Shown here: one piece after another, positions 35,802 through 47,889 of the stretch
How the letters are laid out: every line of letters starts with the position of its first letter
Position numbering within the stretch: position 1 is the first letter of the stretch
Source of the DNA: Gemmatimonadaceae bacterium
GTDB lineage: Bacteria > Gemmatimonadota > Gemmatimonadetes > Gemmatimonadales > Gemmatimonadaceae
DNA length: 64,000 bases
Reading direction: 5' to 3'
Assembly (NCBI GenBank): GCA_025931335.1
Contig: JAICNG010000004.1
Span: 1-64,000 of the forward strand
The notes under the pieces: model-generated
What the model was told of the DNA's origin: nothing
Seen by the model: only the letters and a program-made list of their open reading frames with translations
Databases searched by the model: none
Translations under genes and position numbers: made by a program

Positions 35802-36971
35802 CTACCCGTCCCGCCGTTCCTCGTCAAGCGCGCTCGCAAGCTCGCGCTTCAGCTCGGCGCGACGACGCGCGTACGTCTCCCGCTCGGCTGCCTCGAGGTG
35901 TGGAGCCGCCTCCACGCGCGCATCGAGCTCCGCGATCTCGCGCGCAAGGCGCTCGGTGCGCCGCTCGCCCGGCGGCGACGCCGCCACCGGGCGCCGACGC
36001 GCGCGCACGAGCACCAGCGCCATCGCGCCGACGGTCAGGGCGAGAATCGCGAGGACCAGCGCGCGTCGCGCATCGACGCCGCAGCGGGGCGCGTCGATGC
36101 GCAACACGCCAGCCTGTGGAAGCTCCTGGGCCAGAAAGCGGTTGAAGGTGCGCGACTCCACCGTGACGGGATCGACGCGCTCGAGGCCGGGTGCGGTCGC
36201 GGTGACGTCAGGCTCCTCGAGTAGCACCTCGAGGACACCCGCTCGCCCTTCGACGGGCCGCGAGAACGGAAACGCGCCGCCGTCCAGTCGATAGGCGTAC
36301 GAGAGCTGCTTGATCCCGGGCGCGAGGGGCGCATAGACGCGAATGCGACCTCCGTCCGTGCGAATGGCATCCTCGGAGAGGTCGCCCTGTCCGATGCGGA
36401 CGTCGGTCGCGCCGTCCGGAAGCGGGGTACTCCACACCGGGACCTCGCCCGCCGCGACGCGCGTGACGCTCGAATCGTTCGCCAACTCGAAGACCTCGAC
36501 GATCTCGCGATCGCCGTTTTCCTCCGGCGCGGCGACGACGATGTGGTGGCCCCGGATGTGGATCGGCACCGGCGCGCTGGTCGTGTCGAACACGGCGAGC
36601 TCCGCCTCTTCGACCGCTCGCCCCGTGTCGAGCGGCGGCGAGAAGTACGCGATGCCGTGGTGTTCGGCTGACACGAAGTAGATCGCGTCGCCACCGCCGC
36701 GGGGCGTATAGCGAATGGCGAACCCGCCGTCGCGACTGGTGCGCGTCGAGTCGATGGGGCCCGAGCGGTCGGCCCCGACGCGATGCAGCACCACCCATGC
36801 TCCCGGTACACCGCGCATCGTGTCGGCCGCGGGCCGGAGCACGCGGCCTGTCACGCGTCGCTCCTGAGCGCTCGCGCCCGACGCGAGCATCATCGTCGCG
36901 AGCACAACGCAAAAGCGGCCGCGCCAGGCGGCCGCTTTGCACACGCGATTGTGCTGTCGCGCCAACATCAC
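35802..36971 (-). CDS. Secreted/membrane protein with carboxypeptidase-regulatory-like N-terminal domain
   Basis: A 389-residue protein that I do not assign to a named family. The N-terminus is a signal peptide (GRFCVVLATMMLASGASA), followed by a CarboxypepD-reg-like beta sandwich (VTGRVLRPAADTMRGVPGAWV, then RDGGFAIRYTPRGGG), another beta-rich domain, a membrane helix (ALVLAILALTVGAMALVLV, near 305-325) and a basic, coiled-coil cytoplasmic tail (EIAELDARVEAAPHLEAAER). GTG 36971 overlaps the preceding stop; ATG 36968 is next. A terminator-like hairpin lies within its signal peptide codons. Confidence 0.7.
   Translation of the reverse strand: MMLARQHNRVCKAAAWRGRFCVVLATMMLASGASAQERRVTGRVLRPAADTMRGVPGAWVVLHRVGADRSGPIDSTRTSRDGGFAIRYTPRGGGDAIYFVSAEHHGIAYFSPPLDTGRAVEEAELAVFDTTSAPVPIHIRGHHIVVAAPEENGDREIVEVFELANDSSVTRVAAGEVPVWSTPLPDGATDVRIGQGDLSEDAIRTDGGRIRVYAPLAPGIKQLSYAYRLDGGAFPFSRPVEGRAGVLEVLLEEPDVTATAPGLERVDPVTVESRTFNRFLAQELPQAGVLRIDAPRCGVDARRALVLAILALTVGAMALVLVRARRRPVAASPPGERRTERLAREIAELDARVEAAPHLEAAERETYARRRAELKRELASALDEERRDG
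36911..36938 (-). terminator. Terminator-like hairpin inside a signal-peptide coding region
   Basis: AAAGCGGCCGC, 5-base loop and GCGGCCGCTTT form an 11-bp stem followed by TTTT in the minus direction. It lies about 30 bases after the bifunctional-nuclease gene stop, and within codons 12-22 of the next gene. It could end the upstream transcript or attenuate the downstream gene. Confidence 0.6.
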
Positions 36972-37486
36972 AGGTTGAACTTGCCGAAATCCTCCGGCTT
37001 CATTCGCTCGAGATATTCCTTGAGCTGCTCGGCGCTCATCTCGTCGGTCGCCGGGGTCAAGTCGGGCTCGTCGCTCGGCAGCGCGTCTCCGCCCTCGACC
37101 GCGATGGCCGTCAGCAGCGACTCCTGCGCGAAGATCGGGGCGGCGAGTCGCAGCGCGATGGCGATGCTGTCCGACGGGCGCGCATCGATCTGCACGATGT
37201 CATCGCCGCGGTGAACGTGCAGCTCGGCGAAGTACGTATTGTCCTTCACCTTGGTGATCTGCACGCGCTTGAGCGTTCCGCCGAGTCCGAGGATGAGGGA
37301 CTTGCAGAGGTCGTGCGTGAGGGGACGCGGCGGCTTGACGGCGTTCATCTCCATGACGATGGACTGCGCCTCGGGCTGCCCGATCCAGATCGGGAGAAGC
37401 CGATCCCCCTGCTTCTCCTTGAGGATCACCACGTACGAATTCGAGGAGCTGTCGAGCCCCAGGCGGTCCACGCGTACTTCGATCAT
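36968..37486 (-). CDS. Bifunctional nuclease family protein (DUF151/BFN)
   Basis: A 172-residue protein with the BFN domain in residues 1-130: VVILKEKQGDRLLPIWIGQPEAQ, then VKPPRPLTHDLCKSLI and LHVHRGDDIVQIDARPSDSIAIALR. Family members have reported nuclease activity in plants and stress links in bacteria, but the bacterial role is unclear. The acidic tail ends EYLERMKPEDFGKFNL. It follows ahcY by 30 bases. Confidence 0.9.
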   Translation of the reverse strand: MIEVRVDRLGLDSSSNSYVVILKEKQGDRLLPIWIGQPEAQSIVMEMNAVKPPRPLTHDLCKSLILGLGGTLKRVQITKVKDNTYFAELHVHRGDDIVQIDARPSDSIAIALRLAAPIFAQESLLTAIAVEGGDALPSDEPDLTPATDEMSAEQLKEYLERMKPEDFGKFNL

Positions 37487-37516
37487 CCGTCGCTCCCGAG
37501 CGCCGCGCCGCGAGCC

Positions 37517-40089
<2,573 letters not shown>

Positions 40090-40149
40090 GTACGTCCTTG
40101 GGGCAGGCGTGAGAGCGCCGCCCGATGCAAGAATTGTGACTCGATGGGG

Positions 40150-41945
<1,796 letters not shown>

Positions 41946-41946
<1 letters not shown>

Positions 41947-42215
41947 TACTTCTCTCCGAACTTGTGGGCGATGAGCTCGGCGATCGCGTCGACGGCCTGT
42001 TGCGCATCGGGACCGTGTGCCCGGATCGTGAGCGTGGCGCCGAATTCGGCCGCAAGCATCATCACCCCCATGATGCTCTTGCCGTTCACCTCGAGGTCGT
42101 CGCGCACCATGGTGATCTCACTCTTGAATTTCGCCGCCGTCTTCACGACCTCGGCCGCGGGGCGTGCGTGCAGGCCGTTCCGGTTCACGATGCGCACGGA
42201 CCGTTCGATCATCAT
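41946..42215 (-). CDS. ptsH: PTS phosphocarrier HPr
   Basis: An 89-residue HPr with His15-type NRNGLHARPAAEVVKTAAKF and the regulatory serine in EVNGKSIMGVMMLAA. The presence of the serine site agrees with hprK in the same operon. Start at the double ATG (42215 or 42212) overlaps the EIID stop. Confidence 0.96.
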
Positions 42216-42991
42216 CGAGCCACCACGGCGTACAGCGCGCTGACGGCGAGCGCGCCGAGCGCGATCCGCCATCCCTCGACCCGTCCGTGGAGGCGCGTGA
42301 GCAGCACCGCTCCCGCCACCGTCGCGAGCAACACCCCTCCCAGGAGTGCCCGACCAGGGTCGATGATCCGGTCGAGCGCGAGGGGCAGCGCAACTCCCGC
42401 CAGCAACGCGCCCGCCCGCGCAATGTACGTCGGCCCGTGGCGCAGCACCGGATTCGCCAATGCCGCCGCGACGCGCATCCCGTGCGTCCAGCCGACGCGC
42501 AGACCCCAGATGCGCAATCCGATGTGTCCCACGTTGTACAGGCCGAGGAAAATCAGCAAGACTGCAACCGGACTTGCGCCAAGGCCGAACGCGGCGAGCG
42601 CGACGAGCGAACAGAACGGCAGCCATCCCGCCCACACCAGCCGGTCCCCCACCGAGCCGAGCGGTCCGCATAACGCGGTGCGAAAGCGCTCGATCTGCCC
42701 GGGGGGCGCGCGCTCCAGCTCGGCGCGCGCGAGCGACCCGACGGCGACGGCGGTGAGGTACGGATGCGCGTTGAAATACGCCGACTGGCGCGCCATCGCG
42801 GCGCGGTACTGCTCGCCCTTGGAGCCACCGGGTAGGCGGCGCAGCGCGGGCTCGAGGCAGAACCCGATGCCCGTTCCGAGGAGCAGCTCGTAATTCCACG
42901 AGGCTTGAACGGCGAGCTGACGGATGAAGATCTCCACCCACGTATGGACGGGGAGCGATGGCGTCTCGACCGGCGCGGCCCGGGCGGTCAT
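42212..42991 (-). CDS. PTS mannose-family EIID membrane component
   Basis: A 259-residue EIID: VEIFIRQLAVQASWNYE at the N-terminus matches the family's first amphipathic stretch, then GIGFCLEPALRRLPGG, AYFNAHPYLTAVAVGSLAR and CGPLGSVGDRLVWAGWLPF, followed by C-terminal hydrophobic helices. With EIIC it forms the membrane channel of mannose-type PTS. ATGA overlap with EIIC. The substrate cannot be inferred. Confidence 0.92.
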   Translation of the reverse strand: MTARAAPVETPSLPVHTWVEIFIRQLAVQASWNYELLLGTGIGFCLEPALRRLPGGSKGEQYRAAMARQSAYFNAHPYLTAVAVGSLARAELERAPPGQIERFRTALCGPLGSVGDRLVWAGWLPFCSLVALAAFGLGASPVAVLLIFLGLYNVGHIGLRIWGLRVGWTHGMRVAAALANPVLRHGPTYIARAGALLAGVALPLALDRIIDPGRALLGGVLLATVAGAVLLTRLHGRVEGWRIALGALAVSALYAVVAR

Positions 42992-43671
42992 CGGGCGGCG
43001 AGCAAAGCCAAGCCGATCACGAGCCCACCGGCGAAGTACCAGCGGGCACCGGGCGTGTTGTGGAACAGCTTCCAGGTCGCCCCCGCGGCCACAGCGGCCG
43101 CGGCCGCCACGACGATCGCGCGCGACAGCCGCGCGTCGAGCGACCACAGCGAAGCCATCGCGCGGTCGAGCGGATCGAGGGCGAGCATCGCGAGGACCGT
43201 CAGCAGCCCAGCGCGCGCGAAATCCGCGGCGATACCCGCGGTCTGTATCGCGATCACCGCGCGACCGGAGCCGAGCCCCAGGGTGGGAATCCACCGGCGC
43301 GCGATCGCACCGTTGAACCGGCGGATGACGTACATCGTCCATCCACCAACCCAGGCCGTGGCGAGGGCGGCAAGCACCGCTAGCGTGAGCGAGCCCGCCG
43401 TGTGCACCGGTCGCAGCGCGAACAGCGCGCCTCCCACGACCGAAGCAGAGCCCCATTCCGGATAGCGAGACGCCCCCACCGGCAGAGTCTCGAGCGCGAT
43501 CAGCTCCAGCGTTGCGCCGACGAGCAGACCCCCCGCCGGATCGCCGAGCACCAATCCCGTGATCGTCGCGGCCGCGATGGGACGCGAGATCATCGCCTGC
43601 GGGAAGGAGACGACGTCGAGCCCGATGATCGCGCCGAGGAGCGCGATCAGGAGCAGCTGGTCCGGGGTCAT
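42988..43671 (-). CDS. PTS mannose/sorbose-family EIIC membrane component
   Basis: A 227-residue polytopic protein with the EIIC-Man motifs DVVSFPQAMISRPIAAATI, LLVGATLELIALETLPVGAS and SRYPEWGSASVVGGAL, and six or seven further helices. It is somewhat short compared with ManY (about 265). Overlaps EIIB and EIID by four bases. Confidence 0.92.
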   Translation of the reverse strand: MTPDQLLLIALLGAIIGLDVVSFPQAMISRPIAAATITGLVLGDPAGGLLVGATLELIALETLPVGASRYPEWGSASVVGGALFALRPVHTAGSLTLAVLAALATAWVGGWTMYVIRRFNGAIARRWIPTLGLGSGRAVIAIQTAGIAADFARAGLLTVLAMLALDPLDRAMASLWSLDARLSRAIVVAAAAAVAAGATWKLFHNTPGARWYFAGGLVIGLALLAAR

Positions 43672-44159
43672 CGGTCGGCCTCCCCGCGCAGGACATCCTC
43701 GAGCGGGACCGCGCGCGCCGACGGAACGTCCTGCGCCGACACCGCGACGCCCTTCCGCTCGAGGGCGCGCAACGCCTCCTCCTCCTGCGGGGAGAGATAC
43801 ACGTACCGGAGCTTGAGCGTGCGGCCGGCGCGGTGGTGAATGCCTCCGAGGTTGACGGCCGTGATCGACGGACTGAGCTCGATCAACCGCCGCATCGTAT
43901 CGATGTCGCCGGTGAGGAGGACTCCGGGGCGCTGATCGGCCTGCCACGCCTCGAGCTGGCGGCTCGCGTCGTCGGGCGTGGCGAAGTACACGTCCATCTC
44001 GGGCGGAACGCCCATCCGGTAGAGCTCCTGCTCCCACTCGCTCCCCGCCACCTCGTCATCGACGAGGGCGATGAATCCGAGATTGAGCGGCTGTCCCCAC
44101 CCGACGACGACCTGGCCGTGAATGAGGCGGTCGTCGATGCGAAAGAGCTCAATGGCCAC
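43668..44159 (-). CDS. PTS mannose/sorbose-family EIIB component
   Basis: A 163-residue cytoplasmic EIIB. The phosphorylated His lies in RIDDRLIHGQVVVGWGQ. Further motifs: ALVDDEVAGSEWEQ and AVNLGGIHHRAGRTL. GTG start at 44159 lies 11 bases inside the EIIA 3' end. It takes phosphate from EIIA and would hand it to sugar entering through EIIC/EIID. Confidence 0.93.
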   Translation of the reverse strand: MAIELFRIDDRLIHGQVVVGWGQPLNLGFIALVDDEVAGSEWEQELYRMGVPPEMDVYFATPDDASRQLEAWQADQRPGVLLTGDIDTMRRLIELSPSITAVNLGGIHHRAGRTLKLRYVYLSPQEEEALRALERKGVAVSAQDVPSARAVPLEDVLRGEADR

Positions 44160-44553
44160 GCTTCGCCCCCGACACCGCGGTGATCGAGCGCACCGCTCGA
44201 TCGACGGCATGAGCGGCGGCCTCCGCCGGCGCGAGCTCTTCGTGCGACATGAAATCGAGGAGCAGCGGCAAGCTGGCGCCGGTGACGAGCACGACATGAG
44301 GGCGCGCCGCCTGCACGCACCGCGCGGCGATGGTGCAGCTGCCGGCGGGAAGGTCGGTGAAGATGACCCCAATCCGGCGTCCGTCGACCAGCTCGAGAAT
44401 CGCGCGCTCGATGTCCGCCGCGCCGAGGCCCGTGTTCGTCATGGGGAGAAAGAGATCACCACGGCCGGTGATCTGTTGCACCGCGCTCACGAACCCCGCG
44501 GCCAGGTCCCCGTGCGCTGCGATGATCGCGACCGGGTCGCCTTCACTCATCAT
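44149..44553 (-). CDS. PTS mannose-family EIIA component
   Basis: A 134-residue single-domain EIIA-Man: VAIIAAHGDLAAGFVSAV holds the phosphorylated His, with GVIFTDLPAGSCTIAARC following. Unlike E. coli ManX it is not fused to EIIB. Starts 11 bases inside hprK. It may also sense phosphorylation state for other targets. Confidence 0.93.
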   Translation of the reverse strand: MMSEGDPVAIIAAHGDLAAGFVSAVQQITGRGDLFLPMTNTGLGAADIERAILELVDGRRIGVIFTDLPAGSCTIAARCVQAARPHVVLVTGASLPLLLDFMSHEELAPAEAAAHAVDRAVRSITAVSGAKRGH

Positions 44554-45523
44554 CTTCCTGGAGGTACTGACGGATCGCGGCCGGTTCCGTGGCCTGCATG
44601 CGCTTCATCAGGCGCTGATTGAAGGCCTCGGCGGTGTTCACGCCGCTGTAGCGCAGGAGGTGGTTCATCGCGACGACTTCCGCCACGACGGTGATGTTTT
44701 TCCCGGGGTTCAGCGGGATGAGCACCTTCGGAAGCTCCACACCCAGAATCGTCGTCGTCGCCCCATCGAGGCCCGTCCGGTCCACACTCGTCGACTTGTC
44801 CCACTCCTCGAGCTGCACCACCACCTCGATGCGCTTCTGCTGACGCACGGCACGAATCCCGAAGATCGCCTGTACGTCGATGAGACCGACCCCGCGAATC
44901 TCCATGTGGTGCCGGGCGAGGTCGTGCCCGCGCCCGATGAGAATGTCGTTGCCCCGGCGCGTCGTGATCACGAGATCGTCGGCGACGAGGCGGTGGCCGC
45001 GCTCGACGAGATCGAGCACGCACTCCGATTTCCCGATCCCGCTCTTTCCGATGAACAACAGGCCGACGCCGAACACGTCGGCGAGCGATCCGTGGATCGT
45101 CGTGAGCGGCGCGAACTCCTCGGCGATGATCGGCTTGATCCGCGTGTAGAACTCGGCGGTCTTGAGCCTCGAGCGCAGGATCGGAATGCCCGCCTTCCCG
45201 GCCAGCTGCGTGAGCTCGGGTGGGAGGCGCTGGCCCTTCGTCACGAAGATGCAGGGGATGGGAAACGACAGGAATTTCTCGAGCACCTCGCGGCGACGCG
45301 GGCCATCGAGCGAGGTGAGATACGAGATCTCGGTCTCGCCGAGGACTTGCACGCGATCGTGCGGGAATCGCGCCGTGTATCCGGCGAGCACGAGTCCGGG
45401 GCTCGACACCTCGGCGCTGGTGATCTCGCGCGCGAGGCCGGCGTCGTCGCCGATGAGCTCGAGCTGCAGCGTATCGCGCAGCTGCTCGAGCATCCGTCCC
45501 ACGGTGAAGGGCTGTCGCTTCAC
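44543..45523 (-). CDS. hprK: HPr kinase/phosphorylase
   Basis: HprK phosphorylates and dephosphorylates the regulatory Ser of HPr. The 326-residue product has the P-loop GKSGIGKSECVLDL, RLVADDLVI, and the HprK signature EIRGVGLIDVQAIFG. The N-terminal domain (first 130 residues) is standard. It lies between hpf and the EIIA gene, giving the operon a full HPr-Ser regulatory arm. Confidence 0.96.
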   Translation of the reverse strand: MKRQPFTVGRMLEQLRDTLQLELIGDDAGLAREITSAEVSSPGLVLAGYTARFPHDRVQVLGETEISYLTSLDGPRRREVLEKFLSFPIPCIFVTKGQRLPPELTQLAGKAGIPILRSRLKTAEFYTRIKPIIAEEFAPLTTIHGSLADVFGVGLLFIGKSGIGKSECVLDLVERGHRLVADDLVITTRRGNDILIGRGHDLARHHMEIRGVGLIDVQAIFGIRAVRQQKRIEVVVQLEEWDKSTSVDRTGLDGATTTILGVELPKVLIPLNPGKNITVVAEVVAMNHLLRYSGVNTAEAFNQRLMKRMQATEPAAIRQYLQEDDE

Positions 45524-45831
45524 GGCTTGGCGGGAACGCGCGCGCGCGCCTTGGGCGTGCGCTTCGATCGCGCCAGCTGGGCCTGCAAGTTGTGGACGGC
45601 CTCGGAGAGCGCGGGGCCATAGGTACGCGCGTACCCGTTCGAGATGAGCGGTCGCCTGCGCGACGCGTGCATCACGATCTCCACGCGTCTGGTCGGCCCG
45701 TCCTGCTCGAAGCGCACGACTGCGCGCACCGCGCGTCTGCTCCGCACTTCCAGCTTGTGGATGATCGACTCCGCGCGCGAGCGCAATCGCTCCGAGATCA
45801 CGGCATTGTGCGAATGGAAAATCAGGTCCAC
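45520..45831 (-). CDS. hpf: Ribosome hibernation promoting factor, short HPF/RaiA family
   Basis: A 103-residue HPF-type protein: SERLRSRAESIIHKLEVRS helix, a beta segment VRFEQDGPTRRVEIVMHASR, and a basic tail. Short HPF dimerises or inactivates ribosomes in stationary phase. GTG start at 45831 overlaps the glycosyltransferase stop by 10 bases. The placement next to hprK recalls rpoN-hpf-ptsN clusters of proteobacteria. The family match is moderate. Confidence 0.82.
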   Translation of the reverse strand: MDLIFHSHNAVISERLRSRAESIIHKLEVRSRRAVRAVVRFEQDGPTRRVEIVMHASRRRPLISNGYARTYGPALSEAVHNLQAQLARSKRTPKARARVPAKP

Positions 45832-46940
45832 GGTGCAGCCTCCTGCCCAGTGACGCGCGCGAGGTGCGCTTCGGTCTCGCGCGCTGCCCGATCCCAGGTG
45901 AAGGTCTCCGCGAAGGCGCGCCCGGCCTGCCCGAGAGTGGCGACGAGGTCCGGCGCGTCGGCGATGGCGCGCATCGCGGTCGCGAGGGCGGTCACGTCGC
46001 CATGCGGGACGAGGTAGCCCGTTTCGCCGTGGCGAACGGAATCACGCAACCCTGGAGAATCGGATGCGATCACCGGCGTTCCGCATGCGGCGGCCTCGAG
46101 ATTCGTGATCCCCCACCCTTCCTTCGATGATGTGAACGCCATCGCCCACGCCGCCCGCAAGAGCGCGAGCTTCTCCGTCTCGGTCACAAACCCAAGAAAC
46201 CGCACGCGGTCGCCGAGGTCAAGCGAGCGCGCGAGCTGCTCGAGCCGCGGGCGATCGTCCCCCGTGCCGGCGATGTCGAGCGTGGCCCGCGGGTGTGCCA
46301 GACGGGCGAACGCCTGCACGATGAGGTCGACCTGCTTGTATCGCTTGAGCCGCCCCAGGTAGCCGAACCGGGGCACCGCAGACCTCCCCGCCGGATCGGG
46401 GGTGAGCGCAGAGGTGTCGACGCCGTTGTGGATGACCGTGATCGCGGCCGGGGGAATGCCGCGCGACACGAGGTCGAGGCGCGTGCTCTCCGACACCGCC
46501 TCGAAGGGGACGCCGCGATAGAACCACCCGAGGGGCCGCTCGGAGGCCCACACCGCGGTGGCTACGGGCACCGATACCTCCGAGAAGGCAGTCGCGCCGA
46601 ACAGGTGATGCACGAGCGCGACCGTATGCCGAGCACCCCACCAGGGCGTGAGGAGGGGCACCTTGTTGATGTCCTCGATGAGGACGTCGGGTCGCTGGGA
46701 CGCGAGGACGCGCTGCCAATACGGCCACGCCGCGAGGGGAAACGAATAGCGCGTGCCCACGCGATGCACGTCCATGCCATCGACCGTCGTCCGGCTCGGC
46801 GCGCCGGCGAACCCGGAGCACAGCAGTGTCACCTGGTGTCCGCGCCGGGCCAGCCTGCCGAAGATCTCATGGAGATGCGCTTCGGCCCCCCCGGCCTGCG
46901 GGTTCTCGCGGTCCTGCCAGTTGATGATGTGGATTCGCAT
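45822..46940 (-). CDS. Glycosyltransferase family 4 type protein
   Basis: A 372-residue GT-B glycosyltransferase: donor-binding C-terminal half has GYLGRLKRYKQVDLIVQAFA, LGFVTETEKLALLRAAWAM, and the EGWGITNLEAAACGTPVIAS motif with the catalytic-type Glu. N-terminal IHIINWQDRENPQAGGAEAH is typical of GT4 lipopolysaccharide-type enzymes. Chosen ATG 46940. A GTG at 46991 would add 17 residues encoded by repeat words (LEHLEHVEDLEHLL), not expected in the family. No SD lies before the ATG. Confidence 0.9.
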   Translation of the reverse strand: MRIHIINWQDRENPQAGGAEAHLHEIFGRLARRGHQVTLLCSGFAGAPSRTTVDGMDVHRVGTRYSFPLAAWPYWQRVLASQRPDVLIEDINKVPLLTPWWGARHTVALVHHLFGATAFSEVSVPVATAVWASERPLGWFYRGVPFEAVSESTRLDLVSRGIPPAAITVIHNGVDTSALTPDPAGRSAVPRFGYLGRLKRYKQVDLIVQAFARLAHPRATLDIAGTGDDRPRLEQLARSLDLGDRVRFLGFVTETEKLALLRAAWAMAFTSSKEGWGITNLEAAACGTPVIASDSPGLRDSVRHGETGYLVPHGDVTALATAMRAIADAPDLVATLGQAGRAFAETFTWDRAARETEAHLARVTGQEAAPWT

Positions 46941-47007
46941 GAGGAGGTGCTCGAGGTCCTCGACGTGCTCAAGGTGCTCGAGGTGCAACACCCTCGAGCA
47001 CCTTCGT
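46941..47007. repeat. Hairpin of GTGCTCGAG-type words (class D, copy 2)
   Basis: Core stem aaggtgctcgaggtg (46971-46985) with ccctcgagcacctt (46991-47004), loop of about 5 bases. Further tandem words extend left to the glycosyltransferase start codon. Lies 3 bases after the nusB stop. Same words as the hairpin at 9654. Confidence 0.88.
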
Positions 47008-47009
47008 CG

Positions 47010-47429
47010 TCACAGCCGCCCCATCTTCCGCGCGAGCGCATCGAGCACCCCGTTGACGAACCGCGCGCTCTGCTCGCTGCCGTAGCGCTCGGCGAGGCGC
47101 ACCGCTTCCTGAATGGTCACGCGCGGAGGCGGGTCGCCACGCAACAGCTCGGCGGCCGCAATCCGCAGCACCGCGCGCTCGACGGCCCCGAGGCGCTCGA
47201 GCCGCCAGTTGGTGGTGACATCGCGCAGCGCGTCGTCGATCGCCTTCCCCTCGGCGATGATCGTCCGCACGATGCGGCCCGCGAACGCGCGCTCGTCAGG
47301 CGCGATCGCCAGGTCGTCCCACACCTGGTTGGCGATGCGGTCGAGCGGCTCGGCGTCGCGGAGGTCCCATGCGTACAGCGCCTGGAGGGCGCGCGCCCGC
47401 GCGCGCGTCTCAGCCCTCAGGCGCGGCAT
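47010..47429 (-). CDS. nusB: Transcription antitermination factor NusB
   Basis: NusB with NusE forms part of the antitermination complex on rRNA transcripts. The 139-residue helical product has ARARALQALYAWDL at the front, then ELLRGDPPPRVTIQEAVRLA and the C-terminal FVNGVLDALARKM that mark the family. It starts within the last codons of ribH (20-base overlap), a common ribH-nusB coupling. Confidence 0.94.
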   Translation of the reverse strand: MPRLRAETRARARALQALYAWDLRDAEPLDRIANQVWDDLAIAPDERAFAGRIVRTIIAEGKAIDDALRDVTTNWRLERLGAVERAVLRIAAAELLRGDPPPRVTIQEAVRLAERYGSEQSARFVNGVLDALARKMGRL

Positions 47430-47889
47430 CGAGCCGGTCGAACAGATCGGCCATCTCGAGCGCCGCGATCGCGGCGTCCCATCCCTTGTTCCCATGATCG
47501 CCACCGGCGCGCGCCTCGGCCTGCTGCGTGGTGTCGGTCGTGAGGAGCCCGAATCCGATCGGGACATCGTAGTCGGCGCTCGCCTGCGCGAGCCCGCGCG
47601 ACGCCTCGGCCGCGATGTACTCGAAGTGTGGTGTCTCGCCACGAATCACGGCGCCGACGACCACGAGCGCATCGTATCGTTCGGAGGCGAGCAGTCGGCG
47701 CGCGGCGGCGGGAAGCTCCCACGCCCCGGGGACCCAGACCAAGTCGATGTTCTCGCTCGCGAGCCCATGCCTGACGAGCGCGTCCACGGCGCCGTCGGCG
47801 AGCTTCCGGGTGACGGATTCGTTGAAGCGGGACGCGAGCACCGCGATGCGACGCCCCGCGCCCGCGGGCGTGCCGGCGAACTCAGCCAT
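47410..47889 (-). CDS. ribH: Lumazine synthase (6,7-dimethyl-8-ribityllumazine synthase)
   Basis: The 159-residue product has RIAVLASRFNESVTRKLADG, VPGAWELPAAARRL and VVVGAVIRGETPHFEYIA, the core motifs of RibH. It condenses the pyrimidine product of RibD with the butanone phosphate from RibBA. The ATG follows directly after the ribBA TGA. Confidence 0.96.
   Translation of the reverse strand: MAEFAGTPAGAGRRIAVLASRFNESVTRKLADGAVDALVRHGLASENIDLVWVPGAWELPAAARRLLASERYDALVVVGAVIRGETPHFEYIAAEASRGLAQASADYDVPIGFGLLTTDTTQQAEARAGGDHGNKGWDAAIAALEMADLFDRLDAAPEG

Noticed and set aside
40090-40149. SAM or SAH riboswitch before metK
   Set aside because: The 60-base gap lacks the conserved stems and core motifs of the classes I can recognise.
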